From assembly GCF_023022965.1 (NCBI RefSeq), contig NZ_CP095462.1:2046001-2110000 (forward strand): a stretch of 64,000 nucleotides of DNA. Reading direction: 5' to 3'. Both the position numbers and the translations under genes were made by a program. The notes under the pieces were generated by a model. It was not told the DNA's origin, did not search any database, and saw only the letters and a list, made by a program, of their open reading frames with translations. Positions 43,357 to 53,110 of this stretch are shown here, piece after piece. Each line of letters starts with the position of its first letter. Position 1 is the stretch's first letter. The stretch comes from Ectobacillus sp. JY-23 (GTDB taxonomy: Bacteria; Bacillota; Bacilli; Bacillales; Bacillaceae_G).

Positions 43357-44032
43357 ATCCATATCCTCCTTCCATCTCATCTCGAACAATCTTACCGCCT
43401 TCGATAGCAATGACACGATGGCGCAGTGTATTTACGATATCCGCGTTATGCGTAGCCATAACAACAGTTGTACCGCGCTCATTGATTTCTTTAAAAATAT
43501 CCATAATCTCCCAAGCGGTATCCATATCCAGGTTCCCTGTCGGCTCGTCCGCAATCACAACTTTAGGCTGATTTACAATAGCACGTGCAATGGCTACACG
43601 TTGCTGTTCACCACCAGAAAGCTGATTTGGCAAAGAGTCGGCCTTATGTTCAAGCTTAACGAGCTTTAGCACCTCTTTTACACGCTGATCAATTACATCG
43701 CGCTCTTCTTCGATTACCTCCAGTGCGAATGCTACATTTTCATGCACTGTTAGCTTCGGAAGCAAACGGAAGTTTTGGAAGATCACGCCGATTTGGCGAC
43801 GGAAGTATGGCACATCACGCTCTGCTAGCGTTTCTAACGACAAGCCATTTACGTTGATTGAACCCGTTGTTGGTTTTTGTTCGCGATACATCATTTTAAT
43901 AAATGTAGACTTACCAGCACCGCTTGGTCCTACTACGTATACAAACTCGCCCTGCTTGATTTTAACTGTTATTCCATTAGCGGCTTGTACGCCATTGTCG
44001 TATGTTTTATAAACATTGCTCATTGTTATCAT
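43346..44032 (-). CDS. ftsE: Cell division ATP-binding protein FtsE
   Basis: A 228-residue ABC ATPase. Walker A GPSGAGKST, Q-loop FQNFRLLP, signature LSGGEQQRVAIA, Walker B VVIADEPTGNLD, and H-loop MATHNADIV. With FtsX it activates the cell-wall endopeptidase CwlO and affects sporulation entry. The start is set at MITMSNVYKTY (44032), with GGTGAT as ribosome site; the ATG two codons earlier is also possible. Confidence 0.96.
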   Translation of the reverse strand: MITMSNVYKTYDNGVQAANGITVKIKQGEFVYVVGPSGAGKSTFIKMMYREQKPTTGSINVNGLSLETLAERDVPYFRRQIGVIFQNFRLLPKLTVHENVAFALEVIEEERDVIDQRVKEVLKLVKLEHKADSLPNQLSGGEQQRVAIARAIVNQPKVVIADEPTGNLDMDTAWEIMDIFKEINERGTTVVMATHNADIVNTLRHRVIAIEGGKIVRDEMEGGYGYES

Positions 44033-44378
44033 TTTCATCACCCGATTTTCTGAGATTTTACTGTACTCTCTTCACGTTATCTATGAATATATATTTTTTT
44101 ACAAAGTTCTACATAAACCACAAAAAAATGCTACCGCATTACATTGTAACATCAATGTACTGTAAATACCGCTACAATTTTATTACAGTTGCGTTACAGT
44201 GGTAAAAAAAGTAAAGTCACTCTATAATTACATGCGTGCCTACACGTTTAGATTGTCCGGCTGTCACTTTCCTCTACAAAATCCGTTTTTTTATACAGTA
44301 TAAAGCATAGACACACCACTTTCACATGGTAATAACAAGCAAGAAAAAGCCCTTGCACATCGGCAAGAGCTTTTTCGC
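44033..44378. other. Intergenic stretch ftsE-cccB
   Basis: AT-rich. It has several TTACAGT-like direct repeats at 44155-44205 and a TATAAT at 44223-44228 on the plus strand without a good -35 or a gene to serve. The cccB terminator is at its right end. I see no ORF or RNA here and no confident ftsE promoter. Confidence 0.4.
44342..44377 (-). terminator. Terminator of cccB
   Basis: Stem AAAGC-CTTGC / GCAAG-GCTTT (one mismatch), followed on the minus strand by T residues, after the cccB stop. Confidence 0.6.
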
Positions 44379-44702
44379 TTATTTTTTACCTGCAAGCCAT
44401 TCCGCTACTTTTGTAGCGTCTTCGCCTTTTATGACACCGGCTGGCATACTGCCGCGTCCCTTAAGAATAATCTTTTCAATCTCCGCTTGGTCATATTTCC
44501 CACCAACATGTTTCAGTCCTGGTCCCACCTGTCCTTGCAAGTTATTGCCGTGACAGCTGCTACAGCTTTGTTGATAGATCTTTTCTCCTTCTGATCCATC
44601 CGATGTTTGTGCTGTTTCAGATGGCTTGCTTTCTTCCTTCACTCCGCATGCACTAAGACCAAGCACTAAAACCGCGCTTGCAATCAACCATGTTTTTTTC
44701 AT
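44379..44702 (-). CDS. cccB: Cytochrome c551 lipoprotein
   Basis: A 107-residue lipoprotein cytochrome c. Signal peptide with lipobox LSAC (Cys at about residue 19), a Ser/Glu-rich linker, haem motif CSSCH, and axial Met in GSMPAGV. It is anchored outside the membrane and passes electrons to cytochrome c oxidase. Lgt (31.7 kb) should lipidate it. The start is MKKTWLIA (44702), with TAGGAG upstream. Confidence 0.95.
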   Translation of the reverse strand: MKKTWLIASAVLVLGLSACGVKEESKPSETAQTSDGSEGEKIYQQSCSSCHGNNLQGQVGPGLKHVGGKYDQAEIEKIILKGRGSMPAGVIKGEDATKVAEWLAGKK

Positions 44703-44826
44703 ATGCTTCACTCCTATTTTTTAGCAAATACGTAAAAGTCACTTGTCAGAATACGATCTTACTCAGCACGTGCTTCTTTTGGACAAATGACCGCCCAGTT
44801 ATACATACATATTCATTATAATGCGT

Positions 44827-45687
44827 TTACGCTCGATTAAAACCTTCTCCAAGTACCTCAGCAGCATCCGCAACAATGACGAATGCAGCTGGATCAAGGT
44901 CCCTTACCAATTGTTTCAATTTTGTGAATTCCGTCTGCTCCACTACGCACATCAATACGGGACGTTCATCATCCGTAAAGCCCCCAGTTCCTTGTAGCTT
45001 CGTTACGCCGCGGTCAATACTTTTAAAGATGCCTTCACGAACAGCTTCTTCTTGCTTTGTTACGATTAATGCCATTTTAGAGCGTCCGAAACCAACTTGT
45101 ATTAAATCAATGGTTTTACTCGTGACATATAGTCCAATCAATGCATACATCCCGGCTTCTAAGCTAAATACAAGCGCCGAAGTTAAAACAATAAGCCCGT
45201 CAATTAACGCAACACATAACCCAAGAGAAATACCGGTATATTTATGAACAATTTGCGCAGCGAGATCCGTGCCGCCGGTGGAAGCCTTTCCGCGAAACAC
45301 AATACCAAGTCCTAATCCCACACCAATTCCGCCAAACAAGGAGCCCAGTAGCGCGTTGTTTGTAGCAGGCTCCATATCTTTTGATAAAAATACGACAAAC
45401 GGCAGGAAAATTGTTCCCACTAATGTTTTAATACCAAATTGCTTGCCAAGCAGCAATACACCGGCAATAAACAACGGGATATTAAAAGCCCATTGTACGT
45501 AAGCTGGCTCCCATCCGAGCAAGCTCTTCAAAATGGTACTGATACCACTTACGCCTCCGGATGCGACTTTATTTGGTAATAAAAACAAATTAAATGCCAG
45601 CGCTATAAGCGCGGAACCCAACAATATATAACCATACTCCAAAATAGCCGTGCTAGCAGCTGAACGTGTTCTTCTCTTTCTACCCAT
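44827..45687 (-). CDS. YitT-family membrane protein (YvjA)
   Basis: A 286-residue protein with five or six membrane helices in a DUF161 repeat (residues about 12-200: LIALAFNLFLLPNKVASGGVSGISTIL; FRGKASTGGTDLAAQIVHKYTG) and a C-terminal DUF2179 domain (VEQTEFTKLKQLVRDLDPAAFVIVADAAEVLGEGF). Function is unknown; DUF2179 may bind a nucleotide. Location beside cccB and prfB matches B. subtilis yvjA. Confidence 0.88.
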   Translation of the reverse strand: MGRKRRTRSAASTAILEYGYILLGSALIALAFNLFLLPNKVASGGVSGISTILKSLLGWEPAYVQWAFNIPLFIAGVLLLGKQFGIKTLVGTIFLPFVVFLSKDMEPATNNALLGSLFGGIGVGLGLGIVFRGKASTGGTDLAAQIVHKYTGISLGLCVALIDGLIVLTSALVFSLEAGMYALIGLYVTSKTIDLIQVGFGRSKMALIVTKQEEAVREGIFKSIDRGVTKLQGTGGFTDDERPVLMCVVEQTEFTKLKQLVRDLDPAAFVIVADAAEVLGEGFNRA

Positions 45688-45951
45688 GATGTTGTGTACT
45701 CCTTTTACCGCTCTTACTTTTATATTGTCTCGCTACTTTCCCAGCAGCAAAATAGAATTTGTCGCTTTCTCATGACAGTAAAAATGCTCCGTCATTGTTT
45801 AATTTTCTACGTTTTACGTCAGATATGCAGATACGCTATGATAAAAACACCTTCCGCAAAAAAGAGAAGTTAGGTTCCCAACTTCCCTTTCCTCATTTAG
45901 AGAAACATATATCCTCTATTCTTCGTTGCCGGCATTTGGCCCGGCTCTTTT

Positions 45952-47050
45952 TTATAGCTTCGCACGTAAATATGCATCAATAAACGGACTAATATCACCG
46001 TCCATTACCGCTTGTACGTTTCCAACCTCTGTATTTGTGCGATGATCTTTCACCATGGAGTAAGGATGGAACACATACGAACGAATTTGGCTACCCCAGC
46101 CAATATCCTTTTGCTCACCGCGAATCTCATCCAATTCAGCCTGCTGCTCTTCCAGTTTCTTTTGATATAATTTTGCTTGTAGCATTTTCATTGCACGCTC
46201 ACGGTTTTTAATCTGAGAGCGCTCTGTTTGGCACGTTACAACCGTATTTGTTGGAATATGTGTGATACGCACAGCAGAGTCTGTTGTATTGATGTGCTGA
46301 CCACCAGCACCACTCGCACGGTACGTATCAATTTTTAAATCCTCTGTACGGATTTCAATCTCAATATTGTCATCGAATTCCGGCATAACCTCACAAGACA
46401 CAAATGACGTGTGACGGCGACCTGAAGAATCAAACGGTGAAATACGAACAAGACGATGTACACCTTTTTCCGCCTTTAGGTAGCCATAGGCATTATGTCC
46501 TTTAATCAGCAGGGTTACACTTTTAATACCTGCTTCATCACCTGGCAAGTAGTCCAACGTTTCTACCTTGAAGCCGCGCTTTTCTGCCCAGCGCGTGTAC
46601 ATACGAAGCAGCATAGAGCCCCAATCCTGAGATTCCGTCCCTCCTGCGCCCGGGTGCAATTCAAGGATAGCATTGTTTTTATCATACTCACCGCTTAACA
46701 ACAATTGCAGTTCATACTCGTTCATTGTTTCCAGTAACGTTTTTACTTCCTGCTCCAGCTCTACTTTTAAATCTTCATCGTATTCTTCTTTTAATAATTC
46801 AAAGGTAAGCTCTAGATTTTCATGCGTTTCACTTAGCTCTGTAAAGCTGCCCACCATTTCCTTTAACGCATTTGCTTCGTTAATGATAGTTTGTGCATTG
46901 CGCTGATCATCCCAAAATGTCGGGTCCAGCATAATTTCATCTAATTCAGCAATGCGGCTTTCTTTGTTAGCGAGGTCAAAGAGACCCCCTAAAGTCCGCT
47001 AATCGCTTAGCCATTTTTTCAAGCTCTTGTCTAATTTCTGTTAATTCCAT
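45952..47050 (-). CDS. prfB: Peptide chain release factor 2 (programmed +1 frameshift)
   Basis: RF2 ends translation at UGA and UAA. The gene begins at ATG 47050 and reads [20 protein letters not shown] up to an in-frame TGA, then continues in the +1 frame into [18 protein letters not shown] and the long frame. SPF ([13 protein letters not shown]) reads the stop codon, and GGQ ([14 protein letters not shown]) triggers hydrolysis. Annotation of only the long frame from 46932 would miss the first ~40 residues. It is followed upstream by secA, as in Bacillus. Confidence 0.96.
46975..46981 (-). other. prfB +1 frameshift site
   Basis: CTTTGAC, with an AGGGGG Shine-Dalgarno-like sequence a few bases upstream. 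Slow decoding of the in-frame UGA when RF2 is scarce lets the ribosome slip from CTT to TTT, giving autoregulation. Confidence 0.95.
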
Positions 47051-47079
47051 TTCGTCCACCTCTTCGTTTAAATTACAGC

Positions 47080-47114
47080 GCAAAACTCCCTCCGCACCGC
47101 AGAGAGAGTTTTGC
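47080..47114 (-). terminator. Possible terminator after secA
   Basis: Stem GCAAAACTC / GAGTTTTGC around a large loop on the minus strand. No clear T tract, so it may be a processing hairpin. Confidence 0.4.
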
Positions 47115-47135
47115 CGGTTGCCTGCATGGTTTGTT

Positions 47136-49643
47136 TTATTTTAATGCGCCGTGGCAATTTTTATACTTTTTGCCGCTGCCGCACGGACACGCTTCATTGC
47201 GACCTGTGTCATCTTCATTTACCTTTGGCTGACGTTTGATTTCTTCGCCGCTACCCGGATGAATTGCCTGTCCTTTCGCAACTTCTTCACGCTGCAGATT
47301 GCTTTCAATTTGTGCTTTCATGATATAGCGAGAAATTTCTTCTTCAATAGAAGAAATCATTGCTTCAAACATCGCAAAGCCTTCCATTTGATACTCACGT
47401 AATGGATCGATTTGACCATATGCACGCAAATGAATCCCTTCGCGCAAATGATCCATCGCATCGATATGCTCCATCCATTTAGAATCTACTACACGCAATA
47501 CAACTACCTTCTCAAATTCGCGTAATTGCTCGGACGGTAACATCTCTTCTTTTGCATCGTAATGTTGCTTCACTTTGCTGAAAATTACATCTACCATCTC
47601 TTCTGGTGCCAAGCGACGAAGCTCTTCCTCTGTCACATCACCCGGCTCTAAAACAGATGCCTCTAAGTATTCAATTAGGCCCTTGATGTTCCAGTCTTCA
47701 TCTAATTCCTGTGTGGTATGTGCCGTAATCGCACGCTCCACCGTCCCATGAATCATGCCTTCAATAATACCGCGCAGATTTTCAGCTTCCAATACCTCTT
47801 GACGCTGCTTGTAGATCACTTCACGTTGCTGGCGAAGTACATCATCGTATTGTAGAAGCTGCTTACGCGCATCGTAGTTGTTACCCTCTACGCGTTTTTG
47901 GGCGGATTCAACAGCACGAGAAACCATTTTACTTTCGATTGGCTGTGAATCATCCATACCAAGGCGATCCATCATAGCACGCATGTTGTCAGAGCCAAAG
48001 CGACGCATAAGCTCATCTTCCATAGACAAGTAGAATTGCGTTACACCTGGGTCACCTTGACGGCCAGAACGACCGCGTAGCTGGTTATCAATACGTCTGC
48101 TTTCATGACGCTCTGTACCAATAACCGCGAGGCCGCCAACTTCCTTTACACCTTCCCCAAGCTTAATATCCGTACCGCGACCCGCCATGTTTGTTGCAAT
48201 CGTTACAGCACCTTTTTGACCAGCATCTAAAATAATATCAGCTTCACGCGCATGGTTTTTCGCGTTCAATACGTTGTGACGAACCCCTTTGCGAAGAAGC
48301 ATTTTTGAGATTAGCTCAGATGTTTCAATAGCAACCGTACCTACAAGAACAGGCTGTCCCTTTTTATGACGTTCTACGATGTCTTCTACAACAGCGTTAA
48401 ACTTGCCCTCCATGGACTTAAAAATTAAATCCGGACGGTCGTCACGAGCAACCGGGCGGTTTGTTGGAATAACAATAACATTCATATTGTAAATGTTACG
48501 GAATTCTTCTTCTTCTGTTTTTGCTGTACCTGTCATACCAGACAGCTTTTCATACATACGGAAGTAGTTTTGGAATGTAATTGTCGCAAGCGTCATGCTT
48601 TCGTTTTGAATCTCTACGCCTTCTTTTGCTTCAATAGCTTGATGTAAGCCTTCGCTGTAGCGGCGTCCCTTCATTAAACGACCTGTAAATTGGTCAACGA
48701 TTACAATTTCATCTTCTTGAACCACGTAATCCACGTCACGTACCATTACGACATGAGCACGAAGCGCTTGATTAATGTGATGAAGCAATGTCACGTTTTT
48801 CAAGTCAAAGATATTTTCAACGTGGAAAGCTTTTTCTGCTTTGTTCATACCTTCTTCTGTAAGCATCACATTCTTCGTTTTTTCATCGTACGTGAAGTCC
48901 GTATCTACACGCAGTGTACGGACAAATGCATTCGCAAATAAATATAATTCCGTAGATTTTTGGGCTTGTCCAGAAATAATAAGAGGTGTACGTGCTTCAT
49001 CGACTAGGATGGAGTCTACTTCGTCAATAACTGCATAATGAAGCGAACGCTGTACACGTTGCTCTTTGTAAAGCACCATATTATCACGCAAGTAGTCAAA
49101 GCCAAGCTCATTGTTCGTACTATACGTAATATCAGCTGCATATGCAGCTTGCTTTTCTTCACGTGACATACTGTTTAGGTTCAGCCCCACTGTTAAACCT
49201 AAAAATTCGTGAAGTTTGCCCATTTCACTCGCGTCACGCTGTGCTAGGTATTCATTCACTGTTACAACGTGAACACCTTTTCCTGTCAACGCATTTAAAT
49301 ATACCGGCATGGTGGAAGTTAAGGTTTTACCTTCCCCTGTTTTCATCTCGGAGATATTGCCCTCATGCAGAGAAATACCACCCATGATTTGCACCGGATA
49401 CGGACGCATACCAAGCACGCGCGTTGCCGCCTCGCGAACAGTCGCAAAAGCCTCCGGCAGCAAACTATCAAGCGTTTCTCCTTTTGCCAAACGCTCGCGG
49501 AACTCAATTGTTTTTCCTCGTAATTGTTCATCACTTAAACCGGAAAACGTTGGAGCCAACGCTTCTACTTGCTCAACCATTTTCTGCATACGATTGACCT
49601 GACGCTGGTTCGTATCAAATACCTTCTTCAAAATACCAATCAT
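47136..49643 (-). CDS. secA: Protein translocase ATPase SecA
   Basis: An 835-residue motor that drives preproteins through SecYEG. DEAD motor with Walker [10 protein letters not shown] and [13 protein letters not shown], preprotein cross-linking domain, second motor domain ([30 protein letters not shown]), and C-terminal zinc motif [14 protein letters not shown] for SecB-like or ribosome contact. It lies between hpf and prfB. Confidence 0.98.
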   Translation of the reverse strand: MIGILKKVFDTNQRQVNRMQKMVEQVEALAPTFSGLSDEQLRGKTIEFRERLAKGETLDSLLPEAFATVREAATRVLGMRPYPVQIMGGISLHEGNISEMKTGEGKTLTSTMPVYLNALTGKGVHVVTVNEYLAQRDASEMGKLHEFLGLTVGLNLNSMSREEKQAAYAADITYSTNNELGFDYLRDNMVLYKEQRVQRSLHYAVIDEVDSILVDEARTPLIISGQAQKSTELYLFANAFVRTLRVDTDFTYDEKTKNVMLTEEGMNKAEKAFHVENIFDLKNVTLLHHINQALRAHVVMVRDVDYVVQEDEIVIVDQFTGRLMKGRRYSEGLHQAIEAKEGVEIQNESMTLATITFQNYFRMYEKLSGMTGTAKTEEEEFRNIYNMNVIVIPTNRPVARDDRPDLIFKSMEGKFNAVVEDIVERHKKGQPVLVGTVAIETSELISKMLLRKGVRHNVLNAKNHAREADIILDAGQKGAVTIATNMAGRGTDIKLGEGVKEVGGLAVIGTERHESRRIDNQLRGRSGRQGDPGVTQFYLSMEDELMRRFGSDNMRAMMDRLGMDDSQPIESKMVSRAVESAQKRVEGNNYDARKQLLQYDDVLRQQREVIYKQRQEVLEAENLRGIIEGMIHGTVERAITAHTTQELDEDWNIKGLIEYLEASVLEPGDVTEEELRRLAPEEMVDVIFSKVKQHYDAKEEMLPSEQLREFEKVVVLRVVDSKWMEHIDAMDHLREGIHLRAYGQIDPLREYQMEGFAMFEAMISSIEEEISRYIMKAQIESNLQREEVAKGQAIHPGSGEEIKRQPKVNEDDTGRNEACPCGSGKKYKNCHGALK

Positions 49644-49752
49644 CGGAATACGCTCCTCTTTGTAGGATATATGACAAATCTATAAGTAAGATGAAAATAC
49701 CAATTTAAAAAATCTACAGATAATTGTAACACTTGCATAGAAAATATGCCAA

Positions 49753-49940
49753 CAAGAAAAGTGGAGCCGACCGTTTAGGCACAGAATCTAAGGTTCTTGG
49801 CGCTAAAAGGCGCTTTTTGCCTTTTTGCGGCCGAGGTTCTTAGATGGCAGTGCCTGGAAGGCGGAACTAGACACAAGAAAAGTGGAAGCGGCTTGTTCAG
49901 CTCCATAGGGCTGAGGTTCCCAGCACAAAAAGGCGCTTTC
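49753..49940. repeat. Hairpin repeats, one full and one truncated
   Basis: One full unit of the GAGCCGACCGTTTAGGCAC subtype (49753-49873) and a second of the GAAGCGGCTTGTTCAGCTCC subtype (49874 to about 49940), which stops in the apex at AAGGCGCTTT. At that point the sequence changes to the CGGTCA-type tandem repeat. The 410-bp gap between secA and hpf holds these and the next feature. Confidence 0.9.
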
Positions 49941-50016
49941 CGGTCAGTTTCTACTATATATCGGCCACCTGAGTCAGTTTTCCGGTCAAAATAGAAATAT
50001 ATCGGTCAGTTTCAGA
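49939..50016. repeat. Degenerate CGGTCA tandem repeat
   Basis: Units TTTCCGGTCAGTTT, TATATCGGCCACC, GAGTCAGTTTTCCGGTCA and TATATCGGTCAGTTT spaced by about 20 bases. It starts inside the truncated hairpin repeat and ends just before the hpf terminator. Confidence 0.75.
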
Positions 50017-50021
50017 AAAAT

Positions 50022-50055
50022 AATAAGACTGCCGGGGATTCCCGGCAGTCTTATT
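50022..50055 (-). terminator. Terminator of hpf
   Basis: Stem AATAAGACTGCCGGG / CCCGGCAGTCTTATT with GATT loop, then a T run on the minus strand. Confidence 0.88.
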
Positions 50056-50587
50056 ATTTTGTTTCAATTAAGCCGTACTTGCCGTCACGGCGTGTATAGA
50101 CGACGTTTGTTTCATTTGTATGTGCGTTTGTGAAAACGAAGAAGTTGTGACCAAGCATGTTCATTTGTAGAATTGCTTCTTCAGCATCCATCGGCTTCAA
50201 ATCGAAGCGCTTGGTACGTACAAGCTCCATTTCATCCTCATCTACTGCCTCTTGTACCGCAATCGCTGATTCAGGTGTCAGCTGCGGAACCTTTGTGCGT
50301 AATTTGCGATTTACTTTTGTTTTATGTTTGCGAATTTGACGCTCCAATTTATCTACAACGAGATCGATGGCCGCATACATATCATCATGTGTTTCCTCCG
50401 CGCGAAGCATTAAGTTGGAAAATGGAATAGTTACTTCTACGCGCTGCTTGTCAGAGTATACCCTTAAGTTGACCTTAATTTCCGGGAATGTATCGAAATA
50501 GCGATCCAGCTTGCTGAGCTTCTTCTCCACGTATTCCCCCAATGCAGGAGTTACTTCAATGTTTTCACCACGAACGTTAAACTTCAT
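50054..50587 (-). CDS. hpf: Long-form ribosome hibernation promoting factor
   Basis: A 177-residue protein (YvyD). The N-terminal domain (FNVRGENIEVTPALGEYVEKKLSKLD) blocks tRNA/mRNA sites, and the C-terminal domain (FDLKPMDAEEAILQMNMLGHNFFVF) makes 100S dimers in stationary phase. AAAGGAGG lies upstream of the ATG. In B. subtilis it is under SigB and SigH control; a SigH-type promoter is visible here. Confidence 0.96.
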   Translation of the reverse strand: MKFNVRGENIEVTPALGEYVEKKLSKLDRYFDTFPEIKVNLRVYSDKQRVEVTIPFSNLMLRAEETHDDMYAAIDLVVDKLERQIRKHKTKVNRKLRTKVPQLTPESAIAVQEAVDEDEMELVRTKRFDLKPMDAEEAILQMNMLGHNFFVFTNAHTNETNVVYTRRDGKYGLIETK

Positions 50588-50621
50588 AGATGAATTCCTC
50601 CTTTCAAGCTATGTACACTAT

Positions 50622-50649
50622 ATTCCCTAATAAGGAATGGCTTTCCTTC
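50622..50649 (-). promoter_or_regulatory. SigH-type promoter of hpf
   Basis: On the minus strand GAAGGAAAG, 12 bases, AGGGAAT. The SigH consensus is RNAGGAWWW-N11-12-RNNGAAT; there is one mismatch in the -35. It ends about 35 bases before the hpf start codon. No convincing SigB promoter was found. Confidence 0.65.
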
Positions 50650-50847
50650 TTTTTTTTGAAAAAAAGGTTAGAAAAATCGACAAATTTCTTTGATATCGAT
50701 TGCCTTCCTTACACCTATATTGTACCCGATAATTGTTGCAGTAATCACACAAACGTATGAATAGTTTGTTACAAATGAGTGAAGATGCGTATGCTATGAG
50801 TACAAATCATTTCTAGATGAGAGAAGAACGCGCCAAGGAGAATGTTT

Positions 50848-52053
50848 ATGTTGAAAAAGTTTATATTCGCCTCGCTATGCGGTCTCGTGCTTATCGTGCT
50901 GTTTTTTTGGATGGATCACGACGTAAAAGCAGGCAAGCAAACATACGTACAAACACATCCGCTCGTCATATCACCGGTGCATACAGGAGACTTGCGGTTA
51001 TATACAGAAGGTCAAACCTTTTATCATGCATTGTTTCATGATATAGAAAAAGCGCGTCATTCAATCTATATCCACTTTTTTATTATTGGCAACGATCATA
51101 TCAGCAAATCCTTTCTCGAACTGCTAGAGAAGCGGGCCAAACAAGGTATCCGTGTCAAATTATCAGCGGACTTGCTGGGCGCACATAGCATCACGCTTGA
51201 TATGTTGAAGCGCATGCACCGAAATGGTATTGAATTCACCTATAGTCGCAAAGTACATTGGCAGCATCCTTTTTATACATTACACCGGCGTAACCATCGG
51301 CGGATTGCCGTAATAGATGGCACAATCTCCTATATTGGGGGATTTAATATCGGCAAAGAGTATTTAGGTAAGAACAAAAAACTCGGAAAGTGGCGAGACT
51401 ACCAAATACGTATCGTTGGAACTGGTGCCTTTGAGGCACAACGACAATTTTTAAAAGATTGGGAAGAAGACACAGGTGAGGTAATCAAACCTGTAGCGAC
51501 TGCACAGCCGCCCGGTAAGGTACCGCATCAATACCTATACACTTCCGGTACGGGACTTGAGAAGCACATGCTCCAACAAATCCAAGGTGCAGCACAATCC
51601 ATTATAATTGCCAATCCATACTTTGCTCCCTCCAAACGTGTGACTGCAGAACTGACAGAGGCACTGCGCCGGGGTGTGCAGGTGAAGATTTTAGTAACGA
51701 AAAAAACGGATGCTTGGTTCACACAACCGCCTGCTTATATTGCACTTCAAACCTTAACAAAGCACGGTGCAAAAGTGTACGAATATCAAAAGGGCTTTTT
51801 CCACGGTAAAGTAATGATTACTGATAATAAAACACTGGAAATTGGCACTTCAAACTGGGACCAACGCAGCTTCTTTATCAACGACGAATCGAATTGTATC
51901 ATCTACGACAAGGATGCAATTGAGATGGTGCATGTTGCACTTCGGAAAGACTTTGGGGATGCGAAAGAAATGAAGCATGCAGATTTTAAAAACTTGCCGC
52001 TTTGGGTACGAGTTCTCCGCCATACACCAGAGCGAATCGTATATTATTTATAG
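50848..52053 (+). CDS. Phospholipase D-family cardiolipin synthase-like protein
   Basis: A 401-residue membrane-anchored protein with one N-terminal helix (IFASLCGLVLIVLFFWM) and two PLD domains. The second HKD motif is complete (FFHGKVMITD ... IGTSNWDQRSF). The first is NHRRIAVIDG, where Lys is replaced by Arg. Length and layout match minor cardiolipin synthases such as YwjE. It would join two phosphatidylglycerols; activity with the changed motif is uncertain. The start is the second ATG (50848), 7 bases after AAGGAG. Confidence 0.82.
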   Translation: MLKKFIFASLCGLVLIVLFFWMDHDVKAGKQTYVQTHPLVISPVHTGDLRLYTEGQTFYHALFHDIEKARHSIYIHFFIIGNDHISKSFLELLEKRAKQGIRVKLSADLLGAHSITLDMLKRMHRNGIEFTYSRKVHWQHPFYTLHRRNHRRIAVIDGTISYIGGFNIGKEYLGKNKKLGKWRDYQIRIVGTGAFEAQRQFLKDWEEDTGEVIKPVATAQPPGKVPHQYLYTSGTGLEKHMLQQIQGAAQSIIIANPYFAPSKRVTAELTEALRRGVQVKILVTKKTDAWFTQPPAYIALQTLTKHGAKVYEYQKGFFHGKVMITDNKTLEIGTSNWDQRSFFINDESNCIIYDKDAIEMVHVALRKDFGDAKEMKHADFKNLPLWVRVLRHTPERIVYYL

Positions 52054-52070
52054 ATCTATCAAAAAAACTC

Positions 52071-52092
52071 CTCGTCTCGGAGGAGTTTTTTG
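52071..52092. terminator. Bidirectional terminator between cls-like and cspD
   Basis: AAAACTCCTC / GAGGAGTTTT with A and T tracts on both sides, serving both convergent genes. Confidence 0.8.
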
Positions 52093-52119
52093 TCATTCCT
52101 ATATAAATATGTAGAGGAA

Positions 52120-52317
52120 TTACAGCTTTGTTACGTTAGCAGCTTGTGGTCCGCGCGCACCCTCTACAATCTCGAATTCTACTTCTTGGCCTTCTTCTAA
52201 AGACTTGTATCCGTCTTGTTGGATTGCGGAAAAGTGAACGAACACGTCGTCTCCTTCTTCACGCTCGATGAATCCGAAACCTTTTTCTGCATTGAACCAT
52301 TTTACTTTTCCTTGCAT
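52120..52317 (-). CDS. cspD: Cold-shock protein, CspD-like
   Basis: A 65-residue OB-fold RNA chaperone. RNP1 KGFGFIE and RNP2 VFVHFSAI are intact, and the protein ends [13 protein letters not shown]. The start is [13 protein letters not shown] (52317). It melts mRNA structure at low temperature. Which Csp paralogue it is cannot be fixed from one window; it is closest to CspD/CspB by recall. Confidence 0.93.
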   Translation of the reverse strand: MQGKVKWFNAEKGFGFIEREEGDDVFVHFSAIQQDGYKSLEEGQEVEFEIVEGARGPQAANVTKL

Positions 52318-52399
52318 GCTTTCCATTCCCTTCAACAATGTACTTATGGTTGTCCCACATCTTGAATATACGGGATTTCTCCTCTAGAAGTCAAAGAAG

Positions 52400-52422
52400 A
52401 TTTGTCGTGTTTTTACGACAAG
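52400..52422 (-). terminator. Weak hairpin after comFC
   Basis: Stem TTGTCGT / ACGACAA with AAAAAC loop, followed on the minus strand by only short T stretches. Confidence 0.4.
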
Positions 52423-52423
52423 T

Positions 52424-53110
52424 CTAACCTCTGCACAGCGTCAACGCCGCCACATCGGCCGCGCCATTCTTACGCAAGATAGAGGCTGCCTGCCGCACCG
52501 TTACACCTGTTGTATAAATATCATCAATTAACACATATTTCTTGCCACATACCACTTCATTCGACAAAAAGAAGGGATTTTCTGTGTTCATACGTTCCCG
52601 TTTGCTTTTTTTGCTTTGCTTTTCTGTATGTCGACGCGCTAAAAGAGTGTGAAACGGTACTTGTAAAAGCTCTGCCAATATCTCACTTTGATTAAAGCCG
52701 CGTTCTTCCAGGCGTTCCGTACTCAAAGGGACAGGAACAGGTGTATAATGACGGAATGAATGTCGAAACAGCGCCCGTAACTCCAGCCCGAAAAATTTCG
52801 CCATCGCTACATCGCCGCGAAATTTAAACCGATTCATATGCTTCTTCATTTCATCATCGTATACATATAAAGAACGATTACATGTTAGCGGGTCCCCCAG
52901 ACGCCGCCATAGCTCACAATCCTCACATATGTTTTCAGACACACTCGATGACGTATTGTGCATACGCCCACAACATACGCAAAGTACACCTTGTATCCGC
53001 TGCAGTTTTTGATCGCAATGCGCACATACTGCTTTTATATATCTTGGAACCAAATAAGAAAACCACGTATCGCCGACTTGTAATTCATCAAAACAAATGA
53101 GACAGTTCAT
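52424..53110 (-). CDS. comFC: Competence protein ComFC (phosphoribosyltransferase-like)
   Basis: A 228-residue ComF protein. N-terminal zinc ribbon (CLICFDE ... CAHCDQK; CVCCGRM ... CEDCELW) and C-terminal type I phosphoribosyltransferase fold with YVLIDDIYTTGVTVRQAASIL. Its catalytic activity is not established; it binds ComFA and is needed for DNA uptake. It overlaps comFA by four bases, with no comFB between them. Confidence 0.94.
   Translation of the reverse strand: MNCLICFDELQVGDTWFSYLVPRYIKAVCAHCDQKLQRIQGVLCVCCGRMHNTSSSVSENICEDCELWRRLGDPLTCNRSLYVYDDEMKKHMNRFKFRGDVAMAKFFGLELRALFRHSFRHYTPVPVPLSTERLEERGFNQSEILAELLQVPFHTLLARRHTEKQSKKSKRERMNTENPFFLSNEVVCGKKYVLIDDIYTTGVTVRQAASILRKNGAADVAALTLCRG

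Noticed and set aside
45922-45951. Plus-strand terminator GCCGG / CCGGC with T6 after prfB
   Set aside because: There is no plus-strand gene upstream to terminate, and the minus-strand version lacks a T tract. It may be chance or a block to antisense transcription.
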